This document shows, in pieces, positions 8,547 through 16,676 of a DNA stretch of 64,000 nt. The translations under genes were made by a program, and so were the position numbers. Position 1 is the stretch's first letter. Each line of letters begins with the position of its first letter. This stretch comes from Christensenella hongkongensis (lineage in GTDB: Bacteria > Bacillota > Clostridia > Christensenellales > Christensenellaceae). The notes beneath the pieces are model-generated. The model saw nothing but the letters and a program-made list of their open reading frames with translations, did not search any database and was not told where the DNA came from. Location: contig NZ_LAYJ01000076.1 of the NCBI RefSeq assembly GCF_000981035.1, positions 1-64,000 of the forward strand, read 5' to 3'.

Positions 8547-10133
8547 CTAAAAGTCGTCGGAAAGCCAGTTGCGCAAAAGCTGTGCAATCGCGTCCGGATC
8601 TTTGTCAACCAGTCCCTGTATCTGTCCGAGCGTGTTGTCATCCTTTTTGAGCAGCTCCTCAACCGACAGTTCGTCATCCACGGCAACATCGATATGCTGC
8701 CCTGTCGTATCCCCGCTCCATTCCTGCATTCTCTGCTCTTCAAGCTCCTGCTCGCGCCTTTTTCTCCTGTTCGACATAATCACGAGCAGGAGAATCAGGA
8801 TTCCTGCAACGATTGCAATCGGCGGAATCAGCGTTTGAAGCATCTCACTGCGCTGCTGCTGTTCCATTGCCGCGGCTTGTTCCTCCAACGCCTGCTGGTA
8901 GAGCGTATTTTGCGTAAAAGGCATGCTGGATACAGTGATTTTATCTTCCGATACGCCAATCGCCGTAGCAATCTGCTGGCGCACCTGCGGCAGCACATCG
9001 GCGATAGAGTCGTCCCCGTTTATGATGAGGGTTGCTGAAAGTTCCGTAATGTCCCCCTGCGCCTCTTCAATCTGCTGGCTGATTTCGTTCACTTCGGCGT
9101 TGACCTCATTTACCGTCTGGTAATAGGTGCTGTCCTGCGCCGCATCATCTATCTCCTGATAGGTTGGCGCTCCTCCGTTCGGATCCTGTCCCGGTTCCCC
9201 TTCAGGCGTTGTACCGCCATTTTGCAGCCGTTCTTCCGTCTGCTTCATGCTGGTGATAATTCCCATATTTTCCGCATCATTTGTGGGAGGCGTCAGAGTC
9301 AGGGAATTTGTCGTCGTCTTATCAAAATTCAACGTAACGTTGACGCTTGCAGAGAGATTTTCCGGCCCAAACACCGGCGAAAGCAGATTGACAATCTGCT
9401 GCTCCAGGTCGCTTGCAACCTTCTGCTGCAGATTTACCTGCGTATCCACCTGGTTCACACCGCTTGAAGCCGAACCCGATCCATAAGAGTGCATATTCTG
9501 GTCAACAACCGAAATATTTTCCTCCGTAAGCGATGGAACCGATTTTGTTACAATCGCACGGATCGCATCCACATCGCTCTGGGAAAGCATATCCGAGCTT
9601 GATTTCAACACAACCATGACGGCAGCCGTAGAGTTTGGATTGGAGTCGTCCGACAGTACAAACCCGCTTTTGTCCGCAAGGGAAAGCAAAACCGTGCTGC
9701 TCTTGATCTTATCCATCTGATTGATGATCAGCGACAGGTTTTGCTGGAGCTGCGCCTGCTCGTAATAAGCCTTGTCCTTATCTGTAGAACCAAACGCTCC
9801 GGCATTTGTGGAATACAGGTCGTAATCGAGCGTATCGCCCGCGGGTATCCCCTGAGCCTGAAGCTTGTACTTCAACTCGTCCCTTTGGCCTTTGGGCACC
9901 ATCAGAGTGCCCCCCGGAAGAGATTTTACATCAATCCCCATTGTTTCGAGTTCGGTCACCACGGTTCCGGCTTCCTCATCGTTAAGACCTGTAAACAATG
10001 TCTCATATTCCACCTGATTAGCCATTGTAACGACAACGCATAACGCAACTATGGTGAGTGCGATCACTGCAATAATCAGTATTTTCTGTGATTTTTTTGT
10101 CTTTTGCCACGATGCGAGCATTTTCTTGCCCAT
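8547..10133 (-). CDS. fliF: Flagellar MS-ring protein FliF
   Basis: Membrane ring that nucleates the basal body. The 528-residue protein has an N-terminal span (about 20-40), a large periplasmic-type region with the YscJ/FliF signature (GTLMVPKGQRDELKYKLQA), a C-terminal span (about 440-460, PPIAIVAGILILLLVIM) and the acidic FliG-binding tail. Oddity: the nearest ATG (10133) has no Shine-Dalgarno sequence. A strong AAGGAGG (GGAGG at 10163-10167) lies 29 nt away, but only 8 nt from an in-frame CTG at 10154-10152. Translation may therefore start at CTG, adding seven residues. Confidence 0.95.
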   Translation of the reverse strand: MGKKMLASWQKTKKSQKILIIAVIALTIVALCVVVTMANQVEYETLFTGLNDEEAGTVVTELETMGIDVKSLPGGTLMVPKGQRDELKYKLQAQGIPAGDTLDYDLYSTNAGAFGSTDKDKAYYEQAQLQQNLSLIINQMDKIKSSTVLLSLADKSGFVLSDDSNPNSTAAVMVVLKSSSDMLSQSDVDAIRAIVTKSVPSLTEENISVVDQNMHSYGSGSASSGVNQVDTQVNLQQKVASDLEQQIVNLLSPVFGPENLSASVNVTLNFDKTTTNSLTLTPPTNDAENMGIITSMKQTEERLQNGGTTPEGEPGQDPNGGAPTYQEIDDAAQDSTYYQTVNEVNAEVNEISQQIEEAQGDITELSATLIINGDDSIADVLPQVRQQIATAIGVSEDKITVSSMPFTQNTLYQQALEEQAAAMEQQQRSEMLQTLIPPIAIVAGILILLLVIMSNRRKRREQELEEQRMQEWSGDTTGQHIDVAVDDELSVEELLKKDDNTLGQIQGLVDKDPDAIAQLLRNWLSDDF

Positions 10134-10235
10134 ATCTGCGAATGCGTTATTCAGCGGAATTTCCTCCTTCGTTGTCCTGCCTTCAAAGCGATTATCCGGC
10201 CTATAAGGCCGGATATTTCAACCCCTCAGCCTGCC

Positions 10236-11996
10236 TTAATACTTTTCTCCGGAGAAATCCATGGAATCGTCCATTCCATCAGAATAGCTCCCGCTGTCGT
10301 ACATATTGATCGAATCAACCGACTGGTTTTTAAGCCTGAACCGGCTTACCATCTGCTTCATCATATCTGCCTGGCCGGAAAGCTCCTGACTTGCGGCAGC
10401 GCTTTGCTGGGCTGTCGCAGAATTTGTCTGAACAACAGTAGAAATCTGTTCTACGCCCTGGTTTACTTCGCCGATTGCGCGCGCCTGCTCATCTGACGAA
10501 TTTGCGATATCGTCGATGTTCTGGCTGATCTTCACAGAGCTTTCCACAATACTCTTGAGTACGTCGGCCGTATCCAGTGCATTCTTGTTTCCAATCTGTA
10601 CCTTCTGCACAGAGCCTTCAATAAGCGCAGATGTTTCCTTTGCCGCCTCCGCGCTCTTTGTTGCCAGATTCCTGACTTCGTCCGCAACGACCGCGAAGCC
10701 CATTCCCGCGCTTCCTGCACGTGCCGCCTCAACCGCTGCGTTCAGTGCAAGAATATTCGTCTGGAAGGAAATATCGTCGATCACCTTGATAATCTTGGCA
10801 ATCTCCGAAGAGCTTTTGTCAATCGCATCCATAGATTCCAGCATTCCCTGCATATGGACATTGCATGCCCCCACCTGATCGGCTGTTTCCTTAATCAGGC
10901 CCTGTGTTTCCTTTGCGTTATCCGCATTGCGCTGCACCTGGTCGGAAATCTGGTTGATCGAAGCAGAGAGCTCCTGTACGGAGCTTGACTGCTCCGTAGC
11001 GCCTTGTGCGAGCGCCTGTGCGCCCCTTGACACCTCGTTTGAACCGATCGCAACCTGCCCTGCGGACTGATCCATAGATTCAAAGGTTGCGTTCAGGGAA
11101 AGTATCATCTTATTGAGCGATTCGCCGATTTGCGTAAAATCACCCAGATAGTTTTCTTTTGTCTCAACCGCGAGGTTGCCATCCGCCATTTCGCTCAGCA
11201 CGTCGGAAATCTCGCCGATATAGCTTTTCAGTGTGCCGACCATGGAGTTGATATTGCCGGAAAGCGTGCCGAGTTCGTCATTCGAGCTGTATCCGACTCC
11301 CACGTCCAGATTGCCTTTGGCAATTTCCGTCGTCGCATTCGCACATTCCTCGATTGGTTTGCGGATGCTTCTCGTAATCGCGATCGCAAGGAGCATCGCA
11401 ACGACAACCTCGACGACGATCAGAGCAATGATCGCAATCAGGACGACAAACGCCATTTGGTCGGCATCCGCCTTGAAGGTGGACGCTTCCGTATTGATCG
11501 TATCCTGCATCTGGTTGATCACCCCGAGCGCCTTATCAAGTAGCGGCGTAAACTGGTTGCTCATCATCTGCAGCGCGGACTGCGTATCGCCTTTGCTTTG
11601 TGATTCCAGCATCTGGTTGATAAGCGGAGCCGCTTCCCCGACGATCGATTCAAAGCTGTCGACCGTAGAAGCCGCCTCCGGATAGATTTCTTTTAATTTG
11701 GCGGACGCCGCCATCATCTCAGTGTTCTTGCTTTCGACCATTTTTTTGACGTCCTCGAGCTGCGCTTGGTCTGACGTCATCATTGCGCCGTAAATATATT
11801 GCGTCGCCTGGTTGATGTCCACCTTGATCGTGGCGATCTCCTGCTGCGCGGCATACGGCCCATCATACAGTCCGTTGATTTTCCCGCTCATCATATTCGA
11901 TCCGATGATCGAAACAGCGCCCAGTATGATCGTCAGGATAATCGCAATCAGGAAGCCGAAGAGCACCCTCGTTCCAACCTTCATCTTCTTTAGCAT
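10236..11996 (-). CDS. Methyl-accepting chemotaxis protein
   Basis: Transmembrane chemoreceptor, 586 residues. Layout: membrane span 1 (about 10-33), a four-helix-bundle sensor (about 35-185), membrane span 2 (about 187-207), HAMP (about 208-262) and the signalling hairpin. The tip has the invariant core ISFQTNILALNAAVEAARAG followed by GFAVVADEVRNLA. The tail is acidic and glycine/serine-rich. It lies between cheW and fliF, so it is coexpressed with the signalling core. The ligand cannot be read from sequence. Confidence 0.95.
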   Translation of the reverse strand: MLKKMKVGTRVLFGFLIAIILTIILGAVSIIGSNMMSGKINGLYDGPYAAQQEIATIKVDINQATQYIYGAMMTSDQAQLEDVKKMVESKNTEMMAASAKLKEIYPEAASTVDSFESIVGEAAPLINQMLESQSKGDTQSALQMMSNQFTPLLDKALGVINQMQDTINTEASTFKADADQMAFVVLIAIIALIVVEVVVAMLLAIAITRSIRKPIEECANATTEIAKGNLDVGVGYSSNDELGTLSGNINSMVGTLKSYIGEISDVLSEMADGNLAVETKENYLGDFTQIGESLNKMILSLNATFESMDQSAGQVAIGSNEVSRGAQALAQGATEQSSSVQELSASINQISDQVQRNADNAKETQGLIKETADQVGACNVHMQGMLESMDAIDKSSSEIAKIIKVIDDISFQTNILALNAAVEAARAGSAGMGFAVVADEVRNLATKSAEAAKETSALIEGSVQKVQIGNKNALDTADVLKSIVESSVKISQNIDDIANSSDEQARAIGEVNQGVEQISTVVQTNSATAQQSAAASQELSGQADMMKQMVSRFRLKNQSVDSINMYDSGSYSDGMDDSMDFSGEKY

Positions 11997-12034
11997 CTTA
12001 TTTGTCCTCCCACTTTACTCATATTTCTTCTTTC

Positions 12035-12505
12035 CTATTCAAAATCTTGATCCCCAATGACCTTTTCGCAGGACATCAGTAATATCAGCTTGTTTTCCTG
12101 CACCGCAATCCCATTGATATATTGATCCGCTTGGGCACCGGTGCTGTGCGGCGGCGGATTAATTGTACTTTTGTCAATATCGAGCACTTCGTTTACCTCG
12201 TCCACGATAAGTCCAATTTCCATGTCATTCACATTCACGACGATAACGCAGGTTTTATCGGTGTATTCCTTCTCCTCATAACCTACCCTCAGGTTCACAT
12301 CGATCAGCGGTATGATAAGCCCCCGCAGATTGATAACGCCCTTCAGGTAGGGTGGGAACTCCGGCACCTCCGCAACATCCTGCATTCCGATGATTTCAAT
12401 AACAAGTGCTATCGGTATTCCATAGCACTGCCCATTAATAAAGAACGTGAGGTATTTTTCTTTGTTTTCCGCCTCATTTTCCTGCTTCATTTCCTGTTCA
12501 TCCAA
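12035..12505 (-). CDS. cheW: Chemotaxis adaptor CheW
   Basis: Adaptor linking receptors to CheA, 156 residues. The N-terminus is an acidic tail (DEQEMKQENEAENKE). It is followed by the beta-barrel CheW fold with the signatures YGIPIALVIEIIG and LKGVINLRGLIIPLIDV. The start codon is TTG (12505-12503) behind AAGGAGG at 9 nt; an out-of-frame ATG in the spacer stops almost at once. It lies between cheA and the receptor gene. Confidence 0.94.
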   Translation of the reverse strand: MDEQEMKQENEAENKEKYLTFFINGQCYGIPIALVIEIIGMQDVAEVPEFPPYLKGVINLRGLIIPLIDVNLRVGYEEKEYTDKTCVIVVNVNDMEIGLIVDEVNEVLDIDKSTINPPPHSTGAQADQYINGIAVQENKLILLMSCEKVIGDQDFE

Positions 12506-12540
12506 AAGCCATTCCTCCTTGCACCGGCACTTCAGGTCTG

Positions 12541-14640
12541 CTATTCCAAAAGATTGTTGATATCCAGGATAAGCGCGATTCCGCCATTACCCATGATGCT
12601 GCAGCCATTAATCCCTTTTATTTTCCCAAATGATTTCACTACGTAAGGCGGCATTGGCTTCACAACCGCCTGCTGTTCTCCCAAAAGCGTATCCGCAAAG
12701 AGGCAGGCCGCCCCGCTGTCGCTCTCCACCAGCACCATAATGCCGCTGTTAAAATCTTCCACTCCATTTGCGACGTCAAATACCCTGTGCAGTCTTATGA
12801 TCGGATAGCATACCCCGCGAATCATGATCATTTCGTTGCCGTTTGGCTCAACTATAATTTCGTATAATCTGGGTTCTAAAAATTCCCTTATCACAAGCGT
12901 GGGCACAATATAGATCGATTTCCCAACCGTGATTTTCATTCCGTCCATAATTGCAAGCGTGAGCGGAATGTGCATCGTAATCGTCGTTCCCTTGCCCGGT
13001 TCGCTGTCTACAGAAATACTACCCCCGACATTATCAAGATTTTTATGGACTACGTCCATGCCGACGCCCCTGCCGGAATATTCCGTCACTTCATCATTTG
13101 TAGAGAATCCCGGAAGCAAGGTAAATCCATAAGCTTCCTTATCGGAAATTTCATTCTCCGTTTTTGTGGTCAGCCCGTTCGCGATTGCCTTCTGGATAAT
13201 TTTATTCCGATCCATACCCGCACCGTCGTCCATGACGCGTACGATTACGTCGCCGCTTTGATTACACGCCTCAAGCGTCACAGTGCCCTTTTCGCTTTTT
13301 CCTGCCGCAAGACGTTCCTGTGGCGTTTCGATGCCGTGATCCATTGCATTACGAATCAGGTGCATAAGCGGATCGGACAAATTATCGATAATATTTTTGT
13401 CAACCTCCGTATCCTCGCCGATAATCACCAGCTCAGCCTGTTTCTTTGTTTTTTTGCTGATATCGCGCACAATACGCTGCATTTTATGAAACGTGGTTGC
13501 AATCGGCACCATACGGATCGACATAACAATATCCTGCAACTCGTCCGTCAGCTTACGAAGCTGTCTCGCCTGTTTCTCAAAATTTTCCAGATGCAGGTCT
13601 GCAATATCCGTATTTTTCGTCACCATGGATTCTGTGGTTACAATTTCCCCCACCAGATTCATCAGCTTGTCGATCTTATTGACATTTACGCTGATAAAGC
13701 TTTGTTTCAGGGCTTTTTCTTCCTTCGCCGCTTTTTTGACGGTGGATGGCTTATCCTGAGCCGGAGCCTCCTTGCTCTTTGCAGGCGTTCCCTGCGCTTC
13801 TGCCGCGCCGTTTGGTTCCTGCGATTGCCCTTCTTGCTCCGCCTCCGGCGCATATTCCTCAAAATCCATCGTGGACAGGAACATCGTTTCAGAAATTTTC
13901 TGTTTGATCATTTCCGCGCATTCTTCCGTGGTGGATACCGCAATCCAAAAACCATGGTTTGCAATTTCTTCATCGTGGTTTTCTTCCACCTCTTCCGGAT
14001 AGGTCGCAATCGCCGAATAGAGCTCCTCGATGGACATCAGCGCCCCATAAGCGCGAACAGTCTCCATCTGGCAGCCCTTATCCAAAAACATCCTGATCCA
14101 ATAGATTTTCTCCTGCTCCTGCTGCTTTATCCGGGAAATCAGATCCCTGAGAATCTTTGCGTCCTCTCCCGCAGCGTCTTCTCCGTCTTCTGCCTCGCCA
14201 GCCTGCATTTCTTCGTTTACCGGTTCTCCTTCTTTTTCCCCTTCAATCAAGGCATTGAGGATATCGCCAAGCTCCTTGCACAGCTCGTCCGCCTGCTCAT
14301 CGGGCAAATCTCCCTGTTGCAGCTTTTCAATTTCATTTTTGAAAAAATCGATAGATTCCAGAACAACATCAAAAATACGCTCCCAATCGGAATCCTGAGG
14401 TTCCTTTTCCCTTATTTTGGAAAACAGGTCCTCAACGGCGTGTGCAAGCGTCGTCATCGCGTCATAACCCATCATTGCCGAAGAGCCCTTGATGGTGTGC
14501 ATAACCCGGAACGTTTCATCTATTTGTTCCTTGCCAAGTTTTTCATTTTTTTCGCCGCCCAGCAGCAATTCCTCCAGCTGTTCGAGCAGTTGGCCGTTTT
14601 CCAGCACAAACATGGTCAGCATGGAATCATTCTCGCCCAT
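12541..14640 (-). CDS. cheA: Chemotaxis histidine kinase CheA
   Basis: Central kinase of chemotaxis, 699 residues. Domains in order: HPt P1 with phospho-His at about residue 48 (RVMHTIKGSSAMMGYDA), an acidic/variable P2 region (about 130-310), dimerisation P3 (about 315-380), the P4 ATPase with DHGIETPQERLAAGK and DDGAGMD boxes and STNDEVTEYSGRGVGMDVV, and a C-terminal CheW-like P5. It phosphorylates CheY, which is encoded immediately upstream. GAGGGGGTGA is its ribosome-binding site, directly after a perfect hairpin at 14657-14680. Confidence 0.96.
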   Translation of the reverse strand: MGENDSMLTMFVLENGQLLEQLEELLLGGEKNEKLGKEQIDETFRVMHTIKGSSAMMGYDAMTTLAHAVEDLFSKIREKEPQDSDWERIFDVVLESIDFFKNEIEKLQQGDLPDEQADELCKELGDILNALIEGEKEGEPVNEEMQAGEAEDGEDAAGEDAKILRDLISRIKQQEQEKIYWIRMFLDKGCQMETVRAYGALMSIEELYSAIATYPEEVEENHDEEIANHGFWIAVSTTEECAEMIKQKISETMFLSTMDFEEYAPEAEQEGQSQEPNGAAEAQGTPAKSKEAPAQDKPSTVKKAAKEEKALKQSFISVNVNKIDKLMNLVGEIVTTESMVTKNTDIADLHLENFEKQARQLRKLTDELQDIVMSIRMVPIATTFHKMQRIVRDISKKTKKQAELVIIGEDTEVDKNIIDNLSDPLMHLIRNAMDHGIETPQERLAAGKSEKGTVTLEACNQSGDVIVRVMDDGAGMDRNKIIQKAIANGLTTKTENEISDKEAYGFTLLPGFSTNDEVTEYSGRGVGMDVVHKNLDNVGGSISVDSEPGKGTTITMHIPLTLAIMDGMKITVGKSIYIVPTLVIREFLEPRLYEIIVEPNGNEMIMIRGVCYPIIRLHRVFDVANGVEDFNSGIMVLVESDSGAACLFADTLLGEQQAVVKPMPPYVVKSFGKIKGINGCSIMGNGGIALILDINNLLE

Positions 14641-14656
14641 TTGGCTTCACCCCCTC

Positions 14657-14680
14657 ATTTGTATGCGCCTGCATACAAAT
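14657..14680 (-). other. Perfect 10-bp hairpin between cheY and cheA
   Basis: Arms ATTTGTATGC and GCATACAAAT are separated by four bases. In the mRNA the stem ends just before the cheA ribosome-binding site. No T-run follows, so it is not an intrinsic terminator. It could set the relative stability or translation of cheY and cheA. Confidence 0.6.
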
Positions 14681-14682
14681 AA

Positions 14683-15039
14683 TCATTTGAATTTACTGAG
14701 CGCCTGAACAATGATATCTTCCTTGAACGGCTTTACAACAAATCCTTTTGCCCCAAGCATGACAGCTTCTTTTACCATGCCCTCCTGCCCCAGGGCAGAA
14801 ACCATAACAACGTTTACCTTTGGATTTATTTTCATAATTTCTTTTAGCGCGTCGATTCCCGTCATTTCAGGCATCGTAATATCCATTGTAATAATATCCG
14901 GTTGTAATTCGGTACACTTCTGGATTGCCTGCGCACCATTCTCTGCTTCGCCTACTACATCAAAGCCATTTTTCGACAGCATATTTTTAATTGTAAGCCT
15001 CATAAAAGCAGCGTCGTCTACAACCATTACCTTGTTCAT
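14683..15039 (-). CDS. cheY: Chemotaxis response regulator CheY
   Basis: Single receiver domain, 118 residues, whose phosphorylated form binds the flagellar switch. Acidic pocket D8-D9, phospho-Asp D53 (IITMDITMPEMTG), conserved Thr/Ser region (VVMVSALGQ) and Lys in GFVVKPFKED are all present. It lies between cheD and cheA. TAGGAGGAAAATT gives an ideal ribosome-binding site. Confidence 0.96.
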   Translation of the reverse strand: MNKVMVVDDAAFMRLTIKNMLSKNGFDVVGEAENGAQAIQKCTELQPDIITMDITMPEMTGIDALKEIMKINPKVNVVMVSALGQEGMVKEAVMLGAKGFVVKPFKEDIIVQALSKFK

Positions 15040-15093
15040 AATTTTCCTCCTAACAATATAATTGCTTTTCTTTCCATAATTTATATCAATTCA

Positions 15094-15573
15094 TCAAATC
15101 GTCCTGGTTCCTTTGCCAACGGTTTTAACCATCAGGCTTCCATCCTCTGTATTGAGCTCGATCGTGCGCCCATAGCTTCCGCCCAAATCTTCAGCCGCGA
15201 TTGGTATACGCAGTTTCAGCACCGCTATTTTACTTTTGAATGCGTTGCGTTCCCCAACCTTAAGCGTATTGCTTTTGCTGATCCCGCCAAACATATGTGC
15301 GCCTCCCGCCACCTTGGCTACCATTGCCTGCTTGTTGGCGCCGGCTTTCAGCATTTGTTTCAAGAGCTCGTCAACGCCGGTATCGGCAAATTTTGCCCGC
15401 GCAGCATCTGTCCTGCCATTGCTTTCCGGGAGTACGATATGGACCATCCCGCCGATTTTATTGATCTTGTCAAACAATACAACCCCTACGCACGATCCAA
15501 GCCCAAGCGTCGTTATATGCTGCGGGCATTTCACAACCCCCAGCTCCGCCATACCAATCACCATCGTTTTCAT
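15094..15573 (-). CDS. cheD: Chemoreceptor glutamine deamidase CheD
   Basis: CheD deamidates glutamines of chemoreceptors and also binds CheC, whose phosphatase activity it stimulates. It is 159 residues. The catalytic Cys is C28 (LGLGSCVGVVLFD) and the catalytic His is H45 (GGMVHIVLPES), matching the family pair. It starts 3 bp after the cheC stop, so the CheC-CheD pair is coupled. Confidence 0.95.
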   Translation of the reverse strand: MKTMVIGMAELGVVKCPQHITTLGLGSCVGVVLFDKINKIGGMVHIVLPESNGRTDAARAKFADTGVDELLKQMLKAGANKQAMVAKVAGGAHMFGGISKSNTLKVGERNAFKSKIAVLKLRIPIAAEDLGGSYGRTIELNTEDGSLMVKTVGKGTRTI

Positions 15574-15576
15574 AGC

Positions 15577-16176
15577 TTATATATACAACGCTTTCTTCAA
15601 TACTTCGAGCGACTCCATCGTCGGCATCAGGAAAAAGTTGCCATTGATATTCTCCGCCGCCCCGCCAAATTTTGTATCCAGCATCAATACGGATTCGCCA
15701 AGTTCGCCATATACCAGAACCGGTACGTTCATAATGGCCATTGCCATATCGATCGTCATCTCCGGCACTGTTGGAATAATATTCAGCTGCATCATGGAAG
15801 AAATCGCTGAAAGATACGTTCCAACCAAAATATTGCATACCTCGCGCATTGGTTCATAGACCTCGATATTGAATTCCTCTGACTCGCTGATTTCCTGGCC
15901 CATCAATACCTTAATCGTATTTCTCGCATCATGAAGCTCCTGCGCAAGCAAAATGAACCCATCAATATCACCGCTCATCTGGACAAGCATCCCGAGGATC
16001 ACATTTTCTGCACCGCCCATTTTATCCGCAATTTCCGAATAGCCAATCATTTCACATTTTGGAACGTTTACGCTAACCGGCAGCCCCGTCATCTCCGACA
16101 GCGCGGAGGCAGCGTTTCCTGCACCGATATTCCCGATTTCTTTGAGCAAATCCAGATCTGCCGCACCAATCTCCAT
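15577..16176 (-). CDS. cheC: CheY-P phosphatase CheC
   Basis: CheY-P phosphatase of the CheC/CheX/FliY family, 199 residues. Both active-site motifs are intact: EIGNIGAGNAASALSEMTG near residue 14 and MREVCNILVGTYLSAISSMM near residue 107, each with the E-x2-N arrangement of phosphatase centres. It is the first gene of the leftward operon, with GAGGATAAAGT as ribosome-binding site. Neither cheR nor cheB accompanies it here, so adaptation enzymes must lie elsewhere if present. Confidence 0.93.
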   Translation of the reverse strand: MEIGAADLDLLKEIGNIGAGNAASALSEMTGLPVSVNVPKCEMIGYSEIADKMGGAENVILGMLVQMSGDIDGFILLAQELHDARNTIKVLMGQEISESEEFNIEVYEPMREVCNILVGTYLSAISSMMQLNIIPTVPEMTIDMAMAIMNVPVLVYGELGESVLMLDTKFGGAAENINGNFFLMPTMESLEVLKKALYI

Positions 16177-16580
16177 ACTTTATCCTCTTCCCTCATGAAA
16201 CAATGTTGTATTTGTCCGGTATTTTTTTGTGTTATAATTTAACTATTCTTTTCAGGTATTGTTTAATGAAAAACAACACAAAATACAGGCATCCCCTGTG
16301 TATACCTGTATCTGATAATTCCCCCGCCTCACTGGAACGATACGTTCCTTTGCAACAATACAACCCATTTTTCCGTCCTTCATTCTCTGTCCCCCGCTTT
16401 TACCTGACGGACAAAATTTTAATGCCATTGCTGTGATCCTTAATGTTACCAACGTTCCATAGTTGGTATCATTATATCGTAGGCCTACTACCTGCGGCAG
16501 GACGACGCCGGATACGGGTATTGGCTTTGGAAACACCAATCAGTTTGTTTCCAAATTAAGTACCGTCTCCGCGCTTACTC
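16177..16580 (-). promoter_or_regulatory. Leader/promoter region of the chemotaxis-flagellar operon
   Basis: This gene-free stretch upstream of cheC contains a TATAAT (minus strand, 16476-16471) with only a weak -35. Several dyads are present: GGAAACA/TGTTTCC (16529-16552), GTAGGCCTAC (16479-16488), ACCAAC/GTTGGT (about 16448-16468) and GGAACG/CGTTCC (16333-16347). If this promoter is used, the cheC leader is nearly 290 nt long and structured. I looked for the c-di-GMP-I riboswitch core motifs and did not find them. Confidence 0.35.
16252..16428 (-). CDS. Possible small cysteine-rich leader ORF (58 aa)
   Basis: A short frame starting ATG at 16428 with AAGGA 8 nt upstream, 43 nt downstream of a TATAAT box. 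It encodes a basic peptide with five Cys residues, ending in CILCCF. I recognise no family. It could be a leader peptide of the chemotaxis operon or a chance frame; the frame also stays open upstream to 16539. Confidence 0.25.
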   Translation of the reverse strand: MALKFCPSGKSGGQRMKDGKMGCIVAKERIVPVRRGNYQIQVYTGDACILCCFSLNNT

Positions 16581-16605
16581 TTCGCAATATATTGTATATT
16601 ACGAA
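16581..16605. repeat. Left 25-bp dyad recombination-like site
   Basis: Two 11-bp arms (TTCGCAATATA and TATATTACGAA, one mismatch from perfect inverted symmetry) surround the central triplet TTG. The reverse complement matches the site at 18023-18047 at 24 of 25 positions. A 17-bp stretch (TATATTACGAATTTTTT, 16595-16611) is also repeated directly at 18037-18053. The two sites bracket the integrase gene. Confidence 0.65.
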
Positions 16606-16650
16606 TTTTTTGTTTTAAGAGTATTGCCCTGCATTTTTTTCGTACCCTGT

Positions 16651-16666
16651 TGACGGCGGCTGACGG
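16651..16666 (+). repeat. Left TGACGG tandem repeat (arm-type site?)
   Basis: TGACGGCG followed two bases later by TGACGG, 10 bp after the integrase stop codon. A matching pair lies on the other side of the gene at 17821-17840 in the same orientation. Such repeats beside integrase genes resemble the arm-binding sites of Tn916-type integrases. Confidence 0.5.
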
Positions 16667-16676
16667 TCTAAACTTT

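Noticed and set aside
12970-14682. Long open frame (570 codons) on the plus strand antisense to cheA
   Set aside because: It lies exactly opposite a full-length cheA with all domains, has no recognisable domain or ribosome-binding site, and is explained by codon bias of cheA.
16430-16539. N-terminal part of a 95-codon minus-strand frame before cheC
   Set aside because: It lies upstream of and across the TATAAT box at 16471-16476 and has no ribosome-binding site; only the part from 16428 is kept as a weak candidate.
16177-16580. c-di-GMP-I riboswitch in the chemotaxis operon leader
   Set aside because: I looked for the conserved core (CACGCACAGGGCAAACC-like, then GGTAGGTAGC-like) on both strands by eye and did not find it.
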